A program made the translations under genes and the position numbers. From the NCBI GenBank assembly GCA_900319705.1, contig ONPL01000002.1, positions 1 through 50,418 of the forward strand: a stretch of DNA of 50,418 bases, given 5' to 3'. The notes under the pieces are model-generated. The model was given only the letters and a program-made list of their open reading frames with translations. It was not told the DNA's origin and ran no database searches. Below, in pieces: positions 29,703 to 39,543 of the stretch (positions within the stretch are counted from its first letter, which is position 1; each line of letters begins with the position of its first letter). The stretch is from an uncultured Pseudomonadota bacterium (GTDB lineage: Bacteria; Pseudomonadota; Gammaproteobacteria; Enterobacterales; Succinivibrionaceae).

Positions 29703-31054
29703 AATTCATCCTTAATATAATCTAATATTTCGTGCATTTTCATACTGTGGGATCCTTTAATCAACACCGCAGATTTCCTGTTTTTATCAAAATTATCCTT
29801 CAACCACAGTTTGAGTTCGTCCTTGGATTCAAAGAAACTCCCCTTGCCACCGCTGGCCTCTGCTGAGAGTCTGGTTAAATTACCGACGGTAAGGAACAGA
29901 TCGATCCTCGAATTGAGAACCCTTGCACCGACCTCTTTATGAAGTTCCTCCGCCTGATCCCCAAGTTCTCCCATATCACCAAGGATCAGAACCTTGTAAC
30001 CATCCATGCTGTTCATGGTTTCAATTGCAGCAAACACAGCATTTGCAGAAGCATTATAGGTATCATCTATCAGAGTAACATTGTTCTTTTCGGTAACTTT
30101 AAGTCTGCCCTGGTAGGCTTCATAACTTTCAAGACCCTGTCTGATAACATCAAGTCCGATCCCGAGTGCATAAGCGGCAGTGGCCGCCGCACAGGCATTG
30201 GCCACATTGTGGATCCCGACAATCCGCAGCTTCACCGGAACAGTCCCGTCAGGATTGTGAAGTACAAAACCAGCCCTGCCGCGGCTGTCAATCTGAATAT
30301 CGCTGGCATAGCAGGTGGCATCAGAATTTTCCCTGCTGAATGAGCAGCATCTGAAATGTTTCTGTTCGTTCAAAAAATCGCCGTAAAATTCGCTGTCATG
30401 ATTGAATACCGCAGTACCACCGCTGTTAAGACCGTTGAAGATTTCACTCTTTGCCCTGAATACCCCCCTTAGCGAACCGAATCCTTCCAGGTGGGCATAT
30501 CCGACATTGTTGATCAGCGCCACATCCGGTTTAACCAGATTTACGGTATAGTCGATCTCGCCGGGGTGATTGGTACCCATTTCCACGATTGCATACTTAT
30601 GTTTCTCTGTCAGACGCAGCAGAGTCAGCGGAACGCCGATATCATTATTGAAATTGCCGTCAGTTGCCAGTGTTTCTCCAGCCAGTGACAGTATGGAACG
30701 GGTAAGATCCTTTACGGTGGTTTTACCGCAGGTTCCTGTTATACCGACAGTAACCGGGCCCAGTTTCTGTTTTACTGCTGCACCCAGCAGACCGAGAGCC
30801 TTTTTGGTATTCCCGACAACAATATACGGAACTGCGGTATCAACCCGGTGTTCAACCACCAGAGCCTTTGCTCCGTTCCTTACAGCATCAGCCAGAAATG
30901 AATGTGCGTCGAAACGCTCTCCCCGCAGTGCAAAGAACAGTTCATTGCCCTCGACAGCTCTTGAATCTGTTGAAACGGAACTGACAGTAATGTCCTCCCC
31001 GAACAGTTCCCCGTTACAAAACTTTGCAACTTCACTTAAACTTAACCTAATCAT
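29696..31054 (-). CDS. murF: UDP-MurNAc-tripeptide--D-Ala-D-Ala ligase
   Basis: Adds D-alanyl-D-alanine to complete the UDP-MurNAc-pentapeptide. 452 residues (E. coli 452). N-terminal domain with [22 protein letters not shown] loop GTCGKTTVK near 110, [18 protein letters not shown] and [10 protein letters not shown]. It requires D-Ala-D-Ala from a Ddl ligase; the ddlB that often lies in this cluster is absent here, so the ligase must be elsewhere. Confidence 0.97.
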   Translation of the reverse strand: MIRLSLSEVAKFCNGELFGEDITVSSVSTDSRAVEGNELFFALRGERFDAHSFLADAVRNGAKALVVEHRVDTAVPYIVVGNTKKALGLLGAAVKQKLGPVTVGITGTCGKTTVKDLTRSILSLAGETLATDGNFNNDIGVPLTLLRLTEKHKYAIVEMGTNHPGEIDYTVNLVKPDVALINNVGYAHLEGFGSLRGVFRAKSEIFNGLNSGGTAVFNHDSEFYGDFLNEQKHFRCCSFSRENSDATCYASDIQIDSRGRAGFVLHNPDGTVPVKLRIVGIHNVANACAAATAAYALGIGLDVIRQGLESYEAYQGRLKVTEKNNVTLIDDTYNASANAVFAAIETMNSMDGYKVLILGDMGELGDQAEELHKEVGARVLNSRIDLFLTVGNLTRLSAEASGGKGSFFESKDELKLWLKDNFDKNRKSAVLIKGSHSMKMHEILDYIKDELC

Positions 31055-31072
31055 TAACTTATGTACCTCTAC

Positions 31073-32524
31073 TTACAGGCCTGCAATTACCTCTTTCACT
31101 ACTTCCTGATCGCTGTAGTGATGTTTTACAGTGCCTATAATCTGATAATTCTCATGTCCCTTGCCTGCAATCAGAACCAGATCTCTGTCCGTAGCAGCAG
31201 TTATAGCTCCGGCTATAGCAGTTCTGCGGTCATACTCGACCTCAAAATTATTCCTCTCAACCCCGTCAATAATCTGTTTCATTATTTTCTCAGGATCCTC
31301 TGTTCTCGGATTGTCGTTGGTAAAAACCACACGATCAGCCAGAGTTGTTGCAATTCTTCCCATGGCAGGTCTCTTTCCCGTGTCACGATCACCTCCGCAG
31401 CCGCAAACCACGATCAGTGAGCCGGCAGTATGCTCCCTTGCCGCTGTTATAGCCTTCTGCAAGCCGTCAGGAGTATGGGCAAAATCAACAATGCACAGCG
31501 GAGATCTGCCGTTTTTAAACAGTTCCATTCTGCCGATAAGAGGTCGCAGACAGCCAAGTTTCTTCAGAGACAGATCTTTATTTCCGACAAGTCTGTCCAC
31601 CATGGCCTTTGCCATGACAGCATTGTAAACATTGAACAGTCCGATCAGCGGTACGCTGAGCTGCTGTTCCCCTGATTTCCCCTCTCTGAGTTTGAAAGAG
31701 GTGCCGCTGTCCGTAGCAACAGGAGCGCTGATTACAATATCAGCCCCGTCATCCATACCGACTGTAATCACATTATTTCGATCAAGCTTAGGTAGCAGTT
31801 CATTTCTGATCATTGAATCGTCATAATTCAGTACAACAGTTTTATCACTGTTGGCAAGAATGAAATTCTCCTTTACCGCGAAGTACGCCTCCATGGTTTT
31901 ATGAAAATCCAGATGATCACGGCTCAGATTGGTAAACATGGTACTGAAAAAATGAACACCGTTGATTCGTCCCTGGGCAATACCGTGGCTGGAAACCTCC
32001 ATTGCAACGAACTCAGCCCCGGCTTCAACAAAGCCAGCAAGCAGTTTCTGCAGTTCAATCGGACCTGGAGTTGTATTCAGTGCTGGTTTCAAATCATCGA
32101 TAAAACCGCTTCCGACTGTTCCGATTATTGCACATCTGTGTCCAGAACCGGCAAGCAGCTGTGCTATATAGTAGGTTACTGAACTTTTGCCGTTGGTTCC
32201 GGTAACACCGATTACCTTTATAGCTCTGGACGGTTCACCGTAGAATCTGGACGCCATCTCAGGGATCTTCTCACTGAGTCCGGCAACACCGAGGCTTACG
32301 ACACTGTCAGATGAAAACACGAAACCATCGCCGTTTTCATATATAACAGCACGCGCTCCAAGTTCAACCGCCTTTTCAATATATCTGCGGCCGTCCTGAA
32401 GCTGACCTTTCATTGCAACGAAAACATCACCTTCAGTTATGCAACGGCTGTCAGCCTGCAGCTCTCCTACAGGAAGATCTATCTCCCTATCAAAAAAATC
32501 CTGAATTATGGATAAATTTCTCAT
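31073..32524 (-). CDS. murE: UDP-MurNAc-L-Ala-D-Glu--meso-diaminopimelate ligase
   Basis: Adds the third stem residue. 483 residues. DSRCITEGDVFVAMKG near the N-terminus, ATP loop GVTGTNGKSSVTYYI near 105, MEVSSHG and NLSRDHLDFH follow. DNPR near residue 405 is the motif that selects meso-diaminopimelate rather than lysine, so the wall is the A1-gamma type expected of a Gram-negative. It begins 17 bases after ftsI. Confidence 0.97.
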   Translation of the reverse strand: MRNLSIIQDFFDREIDLPVGELQADSRCITEGDVFVAMKGQLQDGRRYIEKAVELGARAVIYENGDGFVFSSDSVVSLGVAGLSEKIPEMASRFYGEPSRAIKVIGVTGTNGKSSVTYYIAQLLAGSGHRCAIIGTVGSGFIDDLKPALNTTPGPIELQKLLAGFVEAGAEFVAMEVSSHGIAQGRINGVHFFSTMFTNLSRDHLDFHKTMEAYFAVKENFILANSDKTVVLNYDDSMIRNELLPKLDRNNVITVGMDDGADIVISAPVATDSGTSFKLREGKSGEQQLSVPLIGLFNVYNAVMAKAMVDRLVGNKDLSLKKLGCLRPLIGRMELFKNGRSPLCIVDFAHTPDGLQKAITAAREHTAGSLIVVCGCGGDRDTGKRPAMGRIATTLADRVVFTNDNPRTEDPEKIMKQIIDGVERNNFEVEYDRRTAIAGAITAATDRDLVLIAGKGHENYQIIGTVKHHYSDQEVVKEVIAGL

Positions 32525-32541
32525 TGTCCTGTACTCTACGA

Positions 32542-34269
32542 TTACTTCGCCTTAGTTTTTAAATCATCCGGCGGTACATTATACAACTGAAGGGCAGCAC
32601 TCATAACCTCTGCAAACAGAGGTCCGGCAACTACACCTCCGTAAAATCCGCCCTTTTTAGGTTCATTTACAATTGCAACCAGCGCAAAACGCGGATTGCT
32701 GGCAGGAGCATAACCTGCAAACGTACCCACATAATCCTTTCCATATCCGCCGCGTACTGCAACCTTTGCCGTACCCGTCTTTCCTGCCACAGTGTAGCCG
32801 GGGATCCTCGCCTGGGAACCGGTACCGCCACCGCCGACCACGGTTTCAAGAGACTGCGCCATTCTGCGCATTATCTTCTCATCCGCAACCCTCTGGCCTG
32901 CAGGGTACTGGCCTGATTCAAGCTTCAGTATCGACAGCGGCTTGTGAATTCCCATGTTGGCAATAGTCACATAGGCGCTGGTCAGCTGAATCGGAGATAT
33001 TCTCAGACCGTAGCCGAATCCGATGGTAGCTTTCTCTATATCAGACCATCTGCGTCTGTGAGGCAGCATTCCGGAAGCCTCACCGACCAGTCCCAAATCC
33101 TGTTTCACCCCTAGACCGAAATCTGACAGAGTCTGAACGATATCATCAGGGTTCATTCTGAGGGCTATGCGCGCCATACCGATGTTTGAGGAATACTTTA
33201 TGATATCCGCTATATTTCCTGAAGCCATATGATGACTGTCGGTTATGGTCTTCGTATAAATTCTGAACGGTCTGGTATCAAAGACCTCATTCCAGTTGGT
33301 TATTTTATGCTGCAGTGCACTGATCGCAACAATCGGTTTAACCGTCGATCCGGGTTCATACGTATCAGTAATGGCACGGTTGCGGGCCCTCTGGCTCTCG
33401 TAACTGTTGTGCGCATTCGGATTAAACGACGGAGCGTTAACCATTGCCAGGATCTCACCGGTCTGCACATCTGCAAGCACAAGAGTAATGGAAGTCGGAT
33501 TTCTCTCTTCGTATGCCGACTTTACCGCTCTGTATGCAATGGACTGCAGGCGCTGATCAATACTCAGGGTTATATCACCGGCAGGTTTTCCCTCAGACTC
33601 ATAGCCGAGAGTTTCAATCACATTGCCGCGGGCATCCTTGCGGACTTTCTTTTTGCTCGGTGTTGCAGTCAGCCATTCGTCAAAACTTTTCTCAACACCC
33701 TCAATTCCGTGATCATCTATATTCGTTATACCGATAAGCTGAGCATTGATTTCACCGGTTGGATAGAATCTTCTGTACTCGTTGCGGGTATAAACCCCCT
33801 CAAGATGCAGCTTTTCAATATAATCAGCTATAGCTTCGGTAACCTGACGCTGAAGATATACAAATCTTTTATTCGGATTGGCAATCTTCTCCATTACAGA
33901 TTCATAAGGTTCATCAAGGACCTCTGCTATGGCCCTCCATGCCTCTTTATTCTCTATTGATCCTTTTTCATGAACCACCTTCGGATCAACGTAAATCGCT
34001 CTCACAGGAACAGAAATCGCAAGAGGTTCTCCGTTACGATCATAAATAGTTCCGCGGGTTGCCTCAGAGGCAAGATTTCTTACAGAGCGCAAATTCCCCT
34101 CATATATCAGTCTGTCCGGATTTATAACCTGGATCCAGGCCGTTCTGATGAAGAGCGACAAAAACGCAACGGCAACCACTGCAACTACTAAATTAAACCG
34201 CCAGCCGATATATGCAGGTTTATCCTTTTTTGGTCTTATCCGGCGATTTTTACTTTCCCTTGCTGCCAC
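32542..34269 (-). CDS. ftsI: Septal transpeptidase FtsI (PBP3)
   Basis: Class B penicillin-binding protein that cross-links septal peptidoglycan in partnership with FtsW. 575 residues (E. coli 588). Cytoplasmic basic N-terminus, one TM segment at about 26-45, then the pedestal region (RGTIYDRNGEPLAISVPV). Catalytic motifs are STVK with the acylated Ser at 308, SSN in YSSNIGM, and KTGT in VAGKTGTAKV. The start is GTG, 5 bases after the ftsL stop. No long C-terminal extension is present. Confidence 0.97.
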   Translation of the reverse strand: MAARESKNRRIRPKKDKPAYIGWRFNLVVAVVAVAFLSLFIRTAWIQVINPDRLIYEGNLRSVRNLASEATRGTIYDRNGEPLAISVPVRAIYVDPKVVHEKGSIENKEAWRAIAEVLDEPYESVMEKIANPNKRFVYLQRQVTEAIADYIEKLHLEGVYTRNEYRRFYPTGEINAQLIGITNIDDHGIEGVEKSFDEWLTATPSKKKVRKDARGNVIETLGYESEGKPAGDITLSIDQRLQSIAYRAVKSAYEERNPTSITLVLADVQTGEILAMVNAPSFNPNAHNSYESQRARNRAITDTYEPGSTVKPIVAISALQHKITNWNEVFDTRPFRIYTKTITDSHHMASGNIADIIKYSSNIGMARIALRMNPDDIVQTLSDFGLGVKQDLGLVGEASGMLPHRRRWSDIEKATIGFGYGLRISPIQLTSAYVTIANMGIHKPLSILKLESGQYPAGQRVADEKIMRRMAQSLETVVGGGGTGSQARIPGYTVAGKTGTAKVAVRGGYGKDYVGTFAGYAPASNPRFALVAIVNEPKKGGFYGGVVAGPLFAEVMSAALQLYNVPPDDLKTKAK

Positions 34270-34274
34270 TTGCT

Positions 34275-34586
34275 TTACTCTATTTCTACATGTTCTTCGT
34301 TATTTGCATCAGGCCTGGTCATATTCAGCTGATTTTCAGCAACATCTCTTACCTTTGAGTGTTCTGCAAGAGTCTCCTCCTCAAGCAGCAGATTACGCCA
34401 CTCATTCTCAAGGTAGTCCTCTTCGACCTCAGTCTGACGCAATTCAGAAATCTCTGTCTTTGTTTTTGCTGTCACAACAATAGATGCAGACAGTGAACAC
34501 ACTATCAGCAGGTAGAACAGCAACGCCCATCGGTGAAACCATAAATCCTTTATAATTTCCATCGGCAAATCAGCAGACAGTTTCAT
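34275..34586 (-). CDS. ftsL: Cell division protein FtsL
   Basis: Small bitopic divisome protein of the FtsQLB complex. The ATG at 34586, one base after the rsmH stop and behind a GGGAG stretch, gives 103 residues; a TTG start 24 bases earlier inside rsmH is possible but less likely. A short cytoplasmic N-terminus is followed by one TM segment (WALLFYLLIVCSLSASIVVT, about 20-39). A periplasmic coiled coil then carries heptad Leu and Glu (about 45-90), as needed to pair with FtsB. The acidic tail is variable. Confidence 0.9.
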   Translation of the reverse strand: MKLSADLPMEIIKDLWFHRWALLFYLLIVCSLSASIVVTAKTKTEISELRQTEVEEDYLENEWRNLLLEEETLAEHSKVRDVAENQLNMTRPDANNEEHVEIE

Positions 34587-34587
34587 T

Positions 34588-35526
34588 TTAATTTCTCTCC
34601 CTCTGGGCAACCCTGAGGAGTGCCGAACGGGATCTTACATTTTCCCTGATCTCACCCTCTGTCGGTTTTACAGGTTTACCAACCAGAGAAAATTTTATAT
34701 CCTTTTTCAAATCCTCTTCGCGGATCGGCAATCCAAAAGGGATCTCCGGAGGGGACGATTCTTTCTTCATAAACTGTTTTACAATTCGATCCTCCAGGGA
34801 ATGGAAACTAATAACAGCAAGCCGTCCTTTATCTGCCAGAATATCACGACTTGCCGACAGTGCAGCCTCAACTTCCTGAAGTTCGGAATTTATATATATT
34901 CTTATGCCCTGAAAAGATCTGGTGGCAGGATGCTTGTGAGGATCCTGGAACGGAACTGATTCTGCTATAAGTTTCGCCAGCTGCACGGTTGTAACAATCG
35001 GGGTCTCGACTCTTTTCTCCACAATCGCACGAGCTATACGTTTGGCAAAACGCTCCTCTCCAAATTCCTTGAGAACCCAGGCAATATCTGACTCACCGGC
35101 CTTTGCCAGCCATTCGGCAGCACTGGTTCCCCTGGTCGGATCCATCCTCATGTCAAGCGGACCGTCCCGCATGAAACTGAACCCTCTGGCAGACTCATCA
35201 AGCTGAGGCGAAGACACACCGAGATCCATCAGAAAGCCGTTGATCCTGCCGGTCAGATTTTTCTTTTCAGCAATCAGCGAAACATTGGAAAAGCGGTCAT
35301 GGATAATTTCAAATCTCGGATCTGTAATCTTTTTCGCTTCACAAATAGCCTCGGGATCCCGATCTATGGCAATCAGTCTTCCCTCAGGACCAAGCTTTGA
35401 CAGAATCAGTCTTGAATGTCCGCCTCTGCCAAAAGTTCCGTCAATATAGATCCCGTCAGGAAGTATATTCAGTGCATCCACAGCTTCTTCGAGCAGTACT
35501 GTCTTATGGGTATTACTCGTAGTCAT
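34588..35526 (-). CDS. rsmH: 16S rRNA (cytosine-1402-N4)-methyltransferase RsmH
   Basis: Methylates N4 of C1402 in the ribosomal P site; RsmI, encoded close by, methylates the 2'-O of the same nucleotide. 312 residues (E. coli 313). SAM motif I is [14 protein letters not shown], followed by [28 protein letters not shown], the DMRMD block and [10 protein letters not shown]. Also known as mraW. Its ATG overlaps the mraZ end by 14 bases. Confidence 0.97.
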   Translation of the reverse strand: MTTSNTHKTVLLEEAVDALNILPDGIYIDGTFGRGGHSRLILSKLGPEGRLIAIDRDPEAICEAKKITDPRFEIIHDRFSNVSLIAEKKNLTGRINGFLMDLGVSSPQLDESARGFSFMRDGPLDMRMDPTRGTSAAEWLAKAGESDIAWVLKEFGEERFAKRIARAIVEKRVETPIVTTVQLAKLIAESVPFQDPHKHPATRSFQGIRIYINSELQEVEAALSASRDILADKGRLAVISFHSLEDRIVKQFMKKESSPPEIPFGLPIREEDLKKDIKFSLVGKPVKPTEGEIRENVRSRSALLRVAQRERN

Positions 35527-35983
35527 TCAATGAAAAATCCTTCAATCGTTCAGAATTAGACCAGTTCTCTGTCGGAATGGACATAAGATCCTCTGCAATT
35601 CTGTCGTTCCATACGGTGCTCGACCAGATCTCAAAACGGTTCAACTGTCCAACCAGCATGAGTTCCTTGGTTAATTTGGCATAATTTCTCAGTGTTAACG
35701 GTATAAGAATACGCCCTGATGCATCCAATTCACAATCGGATGCGTACCCCAGCAGAATACGCTGTAATTTGCTTTCAAGTGGATTTGTACTGGATAACTT
35801 GCTTAATTTTTGTTCTAGTTTTTCCCAATTATTGAGTGGAAAAAGTAAAAGACATGGATTTTGGATATCAATAGTGCATACAAACCTGCCACCACACTGT
35901 TCGTTAATGGCATCTCTGTATTTTGTAGGGATAGCGATCCTTCCCTTTTGATCAAGAGATATAGAATGAGCACCGCGCAGCAT
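35513..35983 (-). CDS. mraZ: Transcriptional regulator MraZ
   Basis: First gene of the dcw operon. MraZ is an AbrB-fold ring-shaped DNA-binding protein; in E. coli it represses its own promoter by binding repeated TGGGA-like boxes. 156 residues (E. coli 152) with two SpoVT/AbrB-like halves. The first starts [21 protein letters not shown]; the second is [24 protein letters not shown]. Three matching boxes lie 30-55 bases upstream of the ATG, over the predicted promoter start. Confidence 0.96.
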   Translation of the reverse strand: MLRGAHSISLDQKGRIAIPTKYRDAINEQCGGRFVCTIDIQNPCLLLFPLNNWEKLEQKLSKLSSTNPLESKLQRILLGYASDCELDASGRILIPLTLRNYAKLTKELMLVGQLNRFEIWSSTVWNDRIAEDLMSIPTENWSNSERLKDFSLNDYE

Positions 35984-36012
35984 TAAAAACTAGTCCAAAA
36001 AAACAAAAATAT

Positions 36013-36037
36013 CCCACATTGATCCACTTTTACCCAC
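36013..36037 (-). promoter_or_regulatory. Triple MraZ operator boxes
   Basis: The minus strand reads GTGGG, N5, GTGGA, N5, GTGGG: three direct boxes at exact 10-bp intervals (36033-36037, 36023-36027, 36013-36017). They cover the start point and the first 20 transcribed bases of the predicted mraZ promoter. The spacing and sequence match the box pattern reported for E. coli MraZ, so autorepression is the likely role. Confidence 0.75.
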
Positions 36038-36039
36038 TT

Positions 36040-36068
36040 ATTTTAAAAAACTACATTATCAAAATCAA
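36040..36068 (-). promoter_or_regulatory. Predicted mraZ (dcw) promoter
   Basis: On the minus strand TTGATT and TAAAAT are separated by 17 bases. Transcription would begin near 36033, leaving a leader of about 50 bases. The operator boxes overlap the start site. Confidence 0.6.
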
Positions 36069-36243
36069 ATTAATGTTAACTTTTTTTAGAATACCGGTAG
36101 TAGTAAGGAAGATTTATCTGAAAGACTCTCAGAAAGCTCTTGAAATGAAGACAAATTCATCTGGATGGACAACAGAAAAATCAAGAAAAAAGCATACACA
36201 CGAAGGAAATACTGAATATATGAAGAATAGATAGAGAAATAAA

Positions 36244-36581
36244 CGGTGAGTCAGTCGATAAGCCGGGTTCTGTTCCTTTCGGCGACAATCATTCATCTAG
36301 ATTTGCAATCACTTGCAAACTCAAGCAATCAACCCGTTTCCAATGCGAGCAACATTATAGGAAACCTATTTGATCTTGCTCCGAGTGGAGTTTTCAATGC
36401 CACATGCTATTACTAGATGTGCGGTGAGCTCTTACCTCGCCTTTTCACCCTTACCTTGCGGCGGTATACTTTCTGTTGCACTGTTCGTAGGCTCGCACCT
36501 CCCAGACGTTATCTGGCACTCTGCTCTGCGGAGCCCGGACTTTCCTCCGCCATTGCTGGCAGCGATTGTCTGACCGACTCG
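36244..36581 (-). ncRNA. rnpB: RNase P RNA, bacterial type A
   Basis: Catalytic RNA of RNase P, which trims the 5' leaders of tRNA precursors. On the minus strand the conserved 5' block GAGGAAAGTCCGGGCTC lies just inside the start. GTGCAACAGAAAGTA, AAGGGTGAAA, CGGAGCAAGATCAAATAGG and the 3' block AGAACCCGGCTTATCG follow in order. The 5' GAGTCGGTC and 3' GACTGACTC pair as helix P1, fixing the ends to within a few bases. About 338 nt, against 377 in E. coli. It lies between rsmI and mraZ, as in Pseudomonas. Confidence 0.96.
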
Positions 36582-36587
36582 GGAGGG

Positions 36588-36615
36588 ATTATAACAAAAT
36601 AGTTAAAAAAAACAA
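36588..36615 (-). promoter_or_regulatory. rnpB promoter
   Basis: A perfect TATAAT on the minus strand 7 bases before the start of P1, with a modest TTGTTT 16 bases further up. A GC-rich TCCCTCCCGAG stretch lies between the -10 and P1. Confidence 0.65.
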
Positions 36616-36658
36616 ATACTGTAAAAAATACGTTCTGAACTGCGGAAATTGACGTATT

Positions 36659-37516
36659 TCAGCAGTCCCTTCCGGTCAGTCCGTGATTCAGAGCATAGTC
36701 ATACAGTTCATTTTTTTTAAGATTGTATATACTTGCGCAGACAGCGGCCACCTTTTTAAGAGGAAGTTCCTTCAGCAGAAGTTTCATGGTTTCAACCACA
36801 GAGGATGATATTTCACTCCTGTTCTTTACCCCGGCAATCATCAGTACAAACTCACCTCTGGTTCTGTTCGGCTCCTCTTTTAAAAACTCCAGCATCTGAC
36901 CCGCAGGAAGATCATAGAAACTCTCAAAAGTTTTAGTCAGTTCACGACCGATTACCACTCTGCGTTCAGCACCGAGGACCTCCGCAACAGCCTCCATGGT
37001 GTATATAATCCGCTTTGGAGATTCATAAAAAACGCAGGTTCTGGTTTCATCAGCTATGGACTGCAGTTCCTGCTGAAGCGCCTTTTCCTTGGTTGGCAGA
37101 AATCCCATGAAAATAAATTTATCGGTAGGAAGACCTGAGGCACTGAGTGCTGTTATCGCGGCACACGGCCCCGGCAGTGGAATCACCTTCACCCCCTGCT
37201 CTCTGCAGTAGGAAACAACATGATAGCCCGGATCAGAAATCAGCGGAGTTCCTGCATCTGAAATCAGCGCAACCGCCTTGCCATCCCTGATGGTATTGAC
37301 CAGGTAGTCACGTTTCTGGATCTCATTGTAATCATGCAGTGAAAACATTTTGGTTTTTATTCCGTAATGGTCAAGAAGCAGCTGGGAATGTCTTGTATCC
37401 TCCGCACCGATGTAATCGACATTCTTCAATGTTTCTACAGCCCTCATAGTCAGATCGGTAAGATTTCCGATCGGTGTAGGAACGATGTAAAGTGCATTTT
37501 CAATCACGTTATCCAT
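36659..37516 (-). CDS. rsmI: 16S rRNA (cytidine-1402-2'-O)-methyltransferase RsmI
   Basis: SAM-dependent tetrapyrrole-methylase-fold enzyme that methylates the ribose of C1402, partner of RsmH on the same nucleotide. The ATG at 37516 gives 285 residues (E. coli 286) and begins shortly before the conserved YIVPTPIGNLTDLTMRA; upstream ATGs at 37537 and 37549 would add 7 or 11 basic residues. Further motifs are AEDTRHSQLLL, LISDAGTPLISDPGY and PGPCAAITALSASGLPTD. It is divergent from lpoA and followed by rnpB. Confidence 0.95.
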   Translation of the reverse strand: MDNVIENALYIVPTPIGNLTDLTMRAVETLKNVDYIGAEDTRHSQLLLDHYGIKTKMFSLHDYNEIQKRDYLVNTIRDGKAVALISDAGTPLISDPGYHVVSYCREQGVKVIPLPGPCAAITALSASGLPTDKFIFMGFLPTKEKALQQELQSIADETRTCVFYESPKRIIYTMEAVAEVLGAERRVVIGRELTKTFESFYDLPAGQMLEFLKEEPNRTRGEFVLMIAGVKNRSEISSSVVETMKLLLKELPLKKVAAVCASIYNLKKNELYDYALNHGLTGRDC

Positions 37517-37696
37517 TTTTTTACTCTTCCTAATCATCTCCAAAAACAAAGATAAACTTATATGGCCGAATCCGGAATTGCAAGCACTTTTTCATAAAAT
37601 TGACAAACAGCCTTCATCTGCGCATTGAATATTGAGGATAAGCCGAAATTTCACTGTTCCGGCAGTTTGACCTCGTCAGATCGTTCCCCCAAAAAA

Positions 37697-37726
37697 TTAT
37701 CAAGAAAAAACCAAATATGATAAAAT
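37697..37726 (+). promoter_or_regulatory. Possible lpoA promoter
   Basis: TTATCA and TAAAAT, 18 bases apart, about 40 bases before the lpoA ATG in the rsmI-lpoA divergent gap. Confidence 0.4.
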
Positions 37727-37767
37727 ACGCGGAAAGTTTATAGTTACAAAATTCAGGAAAGTTCTAA

Positions 37768-39510
37768 ATGAAACTCAATTTGAAATTATCCGTTTTTGCA
37801 CTGATGTTCAGTGTTCTGACAGGATGTGCAACTTCCAATCTCTCAGATTCAGCCAAAGAGGCTCTTGAGAGCGGGACCCTGTCGGCATTCAGTCCTATCA
37901 CCCATTCGTCCGACTGGTACAAGTCGATAATTGACAATGCAGCCGAAAAGGATCACCTAGATTATTCCATTCTGATTGCCCGCAGTTATATCAAGGAAAG
38001 AAATTTCGAGAAGGCAAAAATCTGGCTGGAACATGCCAAGAAAATTTCTCTGACCCAGCTTCAGGAATCCAAGGTACATATCGCCTACGCATCTCTTATG
38101 TATGAACAGGAGAACTACACCGGTGCATTAAGCGAGTTGAAAAAAGTTAATTCTCTTTTGTCTCTGTCAAACCGCGAGTGCGCAAATTACTATGTAATAC
38201 TGGCCAACACCCAGAAAAGACTCGGAAACATTGAAGAGGCCTATCACAGCTATGTTGCTCTCAACCACTATCTTACCGATCGTTCATCTGATGCATTCAA
38301 GAAGAATCAGGAGCAGATCATTTCAATTCTGCTGAGCCAGAATCTGTCAACACTCCACGATTTGAAAAACAAGGCATCAAGCCAGGATGAACTTGGTTAT
38401 CTGGATTTTGCAATCAATCACGTATCTTCAGATCCAAGCCAGTATGCAGCTTTGGACGCTGCATGGTTGAACCGCTATCCTGACCACCCTGCCAGAATAC
38501 TGATCGATTCAGGGACTCCGGATAAATTCAGAAGCAATTCCAACATCATGGCAAACCTTAACGGCAACATAAGTCAGATTGCAGTACTGATGCCGCTGTC
38601 AGGGAAACTTGCAGGATACGGTGATGCCTTCAGACACGGGATCATGATGGCCCAGCGTGAACAGGGGCTGACCAGCAGTATCAAATATTATGATGTAAAC
38701 GGAACAGACGCAAAGGCTGTGTATGACCAGGCTGTAAACGATGGTGCCCAGTTTGTCATCGGACCTCTGACCAAGGATGATGTAAGCAAGATTATCACCA
38801 GCGGAATCACCGTTCCGACCCTGGCAATCAATTCCTTTGATTACGTTTCATCCAATAATGCATTTTTCTTTGCCATTACCCCGGAAAACGAAGGGGCACA
38901 GGCAGCCCAGAAAATATTCAACGACGGCAAACGTACCCCGCTGCTGATGATCCCTGATACAGAAAAAGGCAACCGTATTATTACCGGTTTTCAGCAGAAA
39001 TGGTTTGAAAACAATGAATACAGCAAGCTGACCATCAAACGTTTCAAGAACAAGAATGAGGTAACCAAGGCTATCCAGGACAGTTTTGAGGATTCAACTT
39101 CAAACATTGATGCGGTATACATCTGCGGTACAGCCATGGAGGCATCCATGATTAAATCCCAGATCCAGGTAAATTATCCGTCAGGGGATCGCAGTTTCTA
39201 TATCACCGGTAATTCAAATCCGGGAAATCTTAAAGCACCTGTCACCAAAAACATGAAAGGCATGTATCTTGGGGATATGCCATGGCTGATCGAAGATTCT
39301 GAACTCAAACAGACAATCAAGGAAAGCCTGGACACCTCAAACATGAATACACTGATATTCTTTGCCCTCGGTTATGACTCGATAACAATAGTTCCGCATA
39401 TAAAGTCCATGGTTGACAACAATATTCCGGTTAACGGTCTTACCGGAAGACTGACCGTAGGCAAAAACGGAAAGGTTGTAAACGAAAGCTACTGGGTTGA
39501 AATTAACTAG
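37768..39510 (+). CDS. lpoA: Penicillin-binding protein activator LpoA
   Basis: Outer-membrane lipoprotein that spans the periplasm and activates PBP1A in E. coli. 580 residues. A lipoprotein signal peptide ends in LTGC with Cys20 as the lipid site. The N-terminal half has TPR-like helical repeats (about 40-240). The C-terminal half is a periplasmic-binding-protein-like domain beginning QIAVLMPLSGKLAGYGDAFRHGIMMA, with FVIGPLTKDDV and LTGRLTVGKNGKV. This is the LppC family layout. It is first in a lpoA-diaA-dolP run; yraN, which usually follows lpoA, is missing. Confidence 0.94.
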   Translation: MKLNLKLSVFALMFSVLTGCATSNLSDSAKEALESGTLSAFSPITHSSDWYKSIIDNAAEKDHLDYSILIARSYIKERNFEKAKIWLEHAKKISLTQLQESKVHIAYASLMYEQENYTGALSELKKVNSLLSLSNRECANYYVILANTQKRLGNIEEAYHSYVALNHYLTDRSSDAFKKNQEQIISILLSQNLSTLHDLKNKASSQDELGYLDFAINHVSSDPSQYAALDAAWLNRYPDHPARILIDSGTPDKFRSNSNIMANLNGNISQIAVLMPLSGKLAGYGDAFRHGIMMAQREQGLTSSIKYYDVNGTDAKAVYDQAVNDGAQFVIGPLTKDDVSKIITSGITVPTLAINSFDYVSSNNAFFFAITPENEGAQAAQKIFNDGKRTPLLMIPDTEKGNRIITGFQQKWFENNEYSKLTIKRFKNKNEVTKAIQDSFEDSTSNIDAVYICGTAMEASMIKSQIQVNYPSGDRSFYITGNSNPGNLKAPVTKNMKGMYLGDMPWLIEDSELKQTIKESLDTSNMNTLIFFALGYDSITIVPHIKSMVDNNIPVNGLTGRLTVGKNGKVVNESYWVEIN

Positions 39511-39543
39511 CATATAACGGGCATATTTTGGAGAGCATGCAAA

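Noticed and set aside
33229..33960. Plus-strand open frame of 243 codons
   Set aside because: It lies antisense to the catalytic region of ftsI and has no family sequence.
36019..36234. Plus-strand open frame of 71 codons between mraZ and rnpB
   Set aside because: It overlaps the mraZ promoter and operator, is A/T-rich and has no ribosome site or recognisable sequence.
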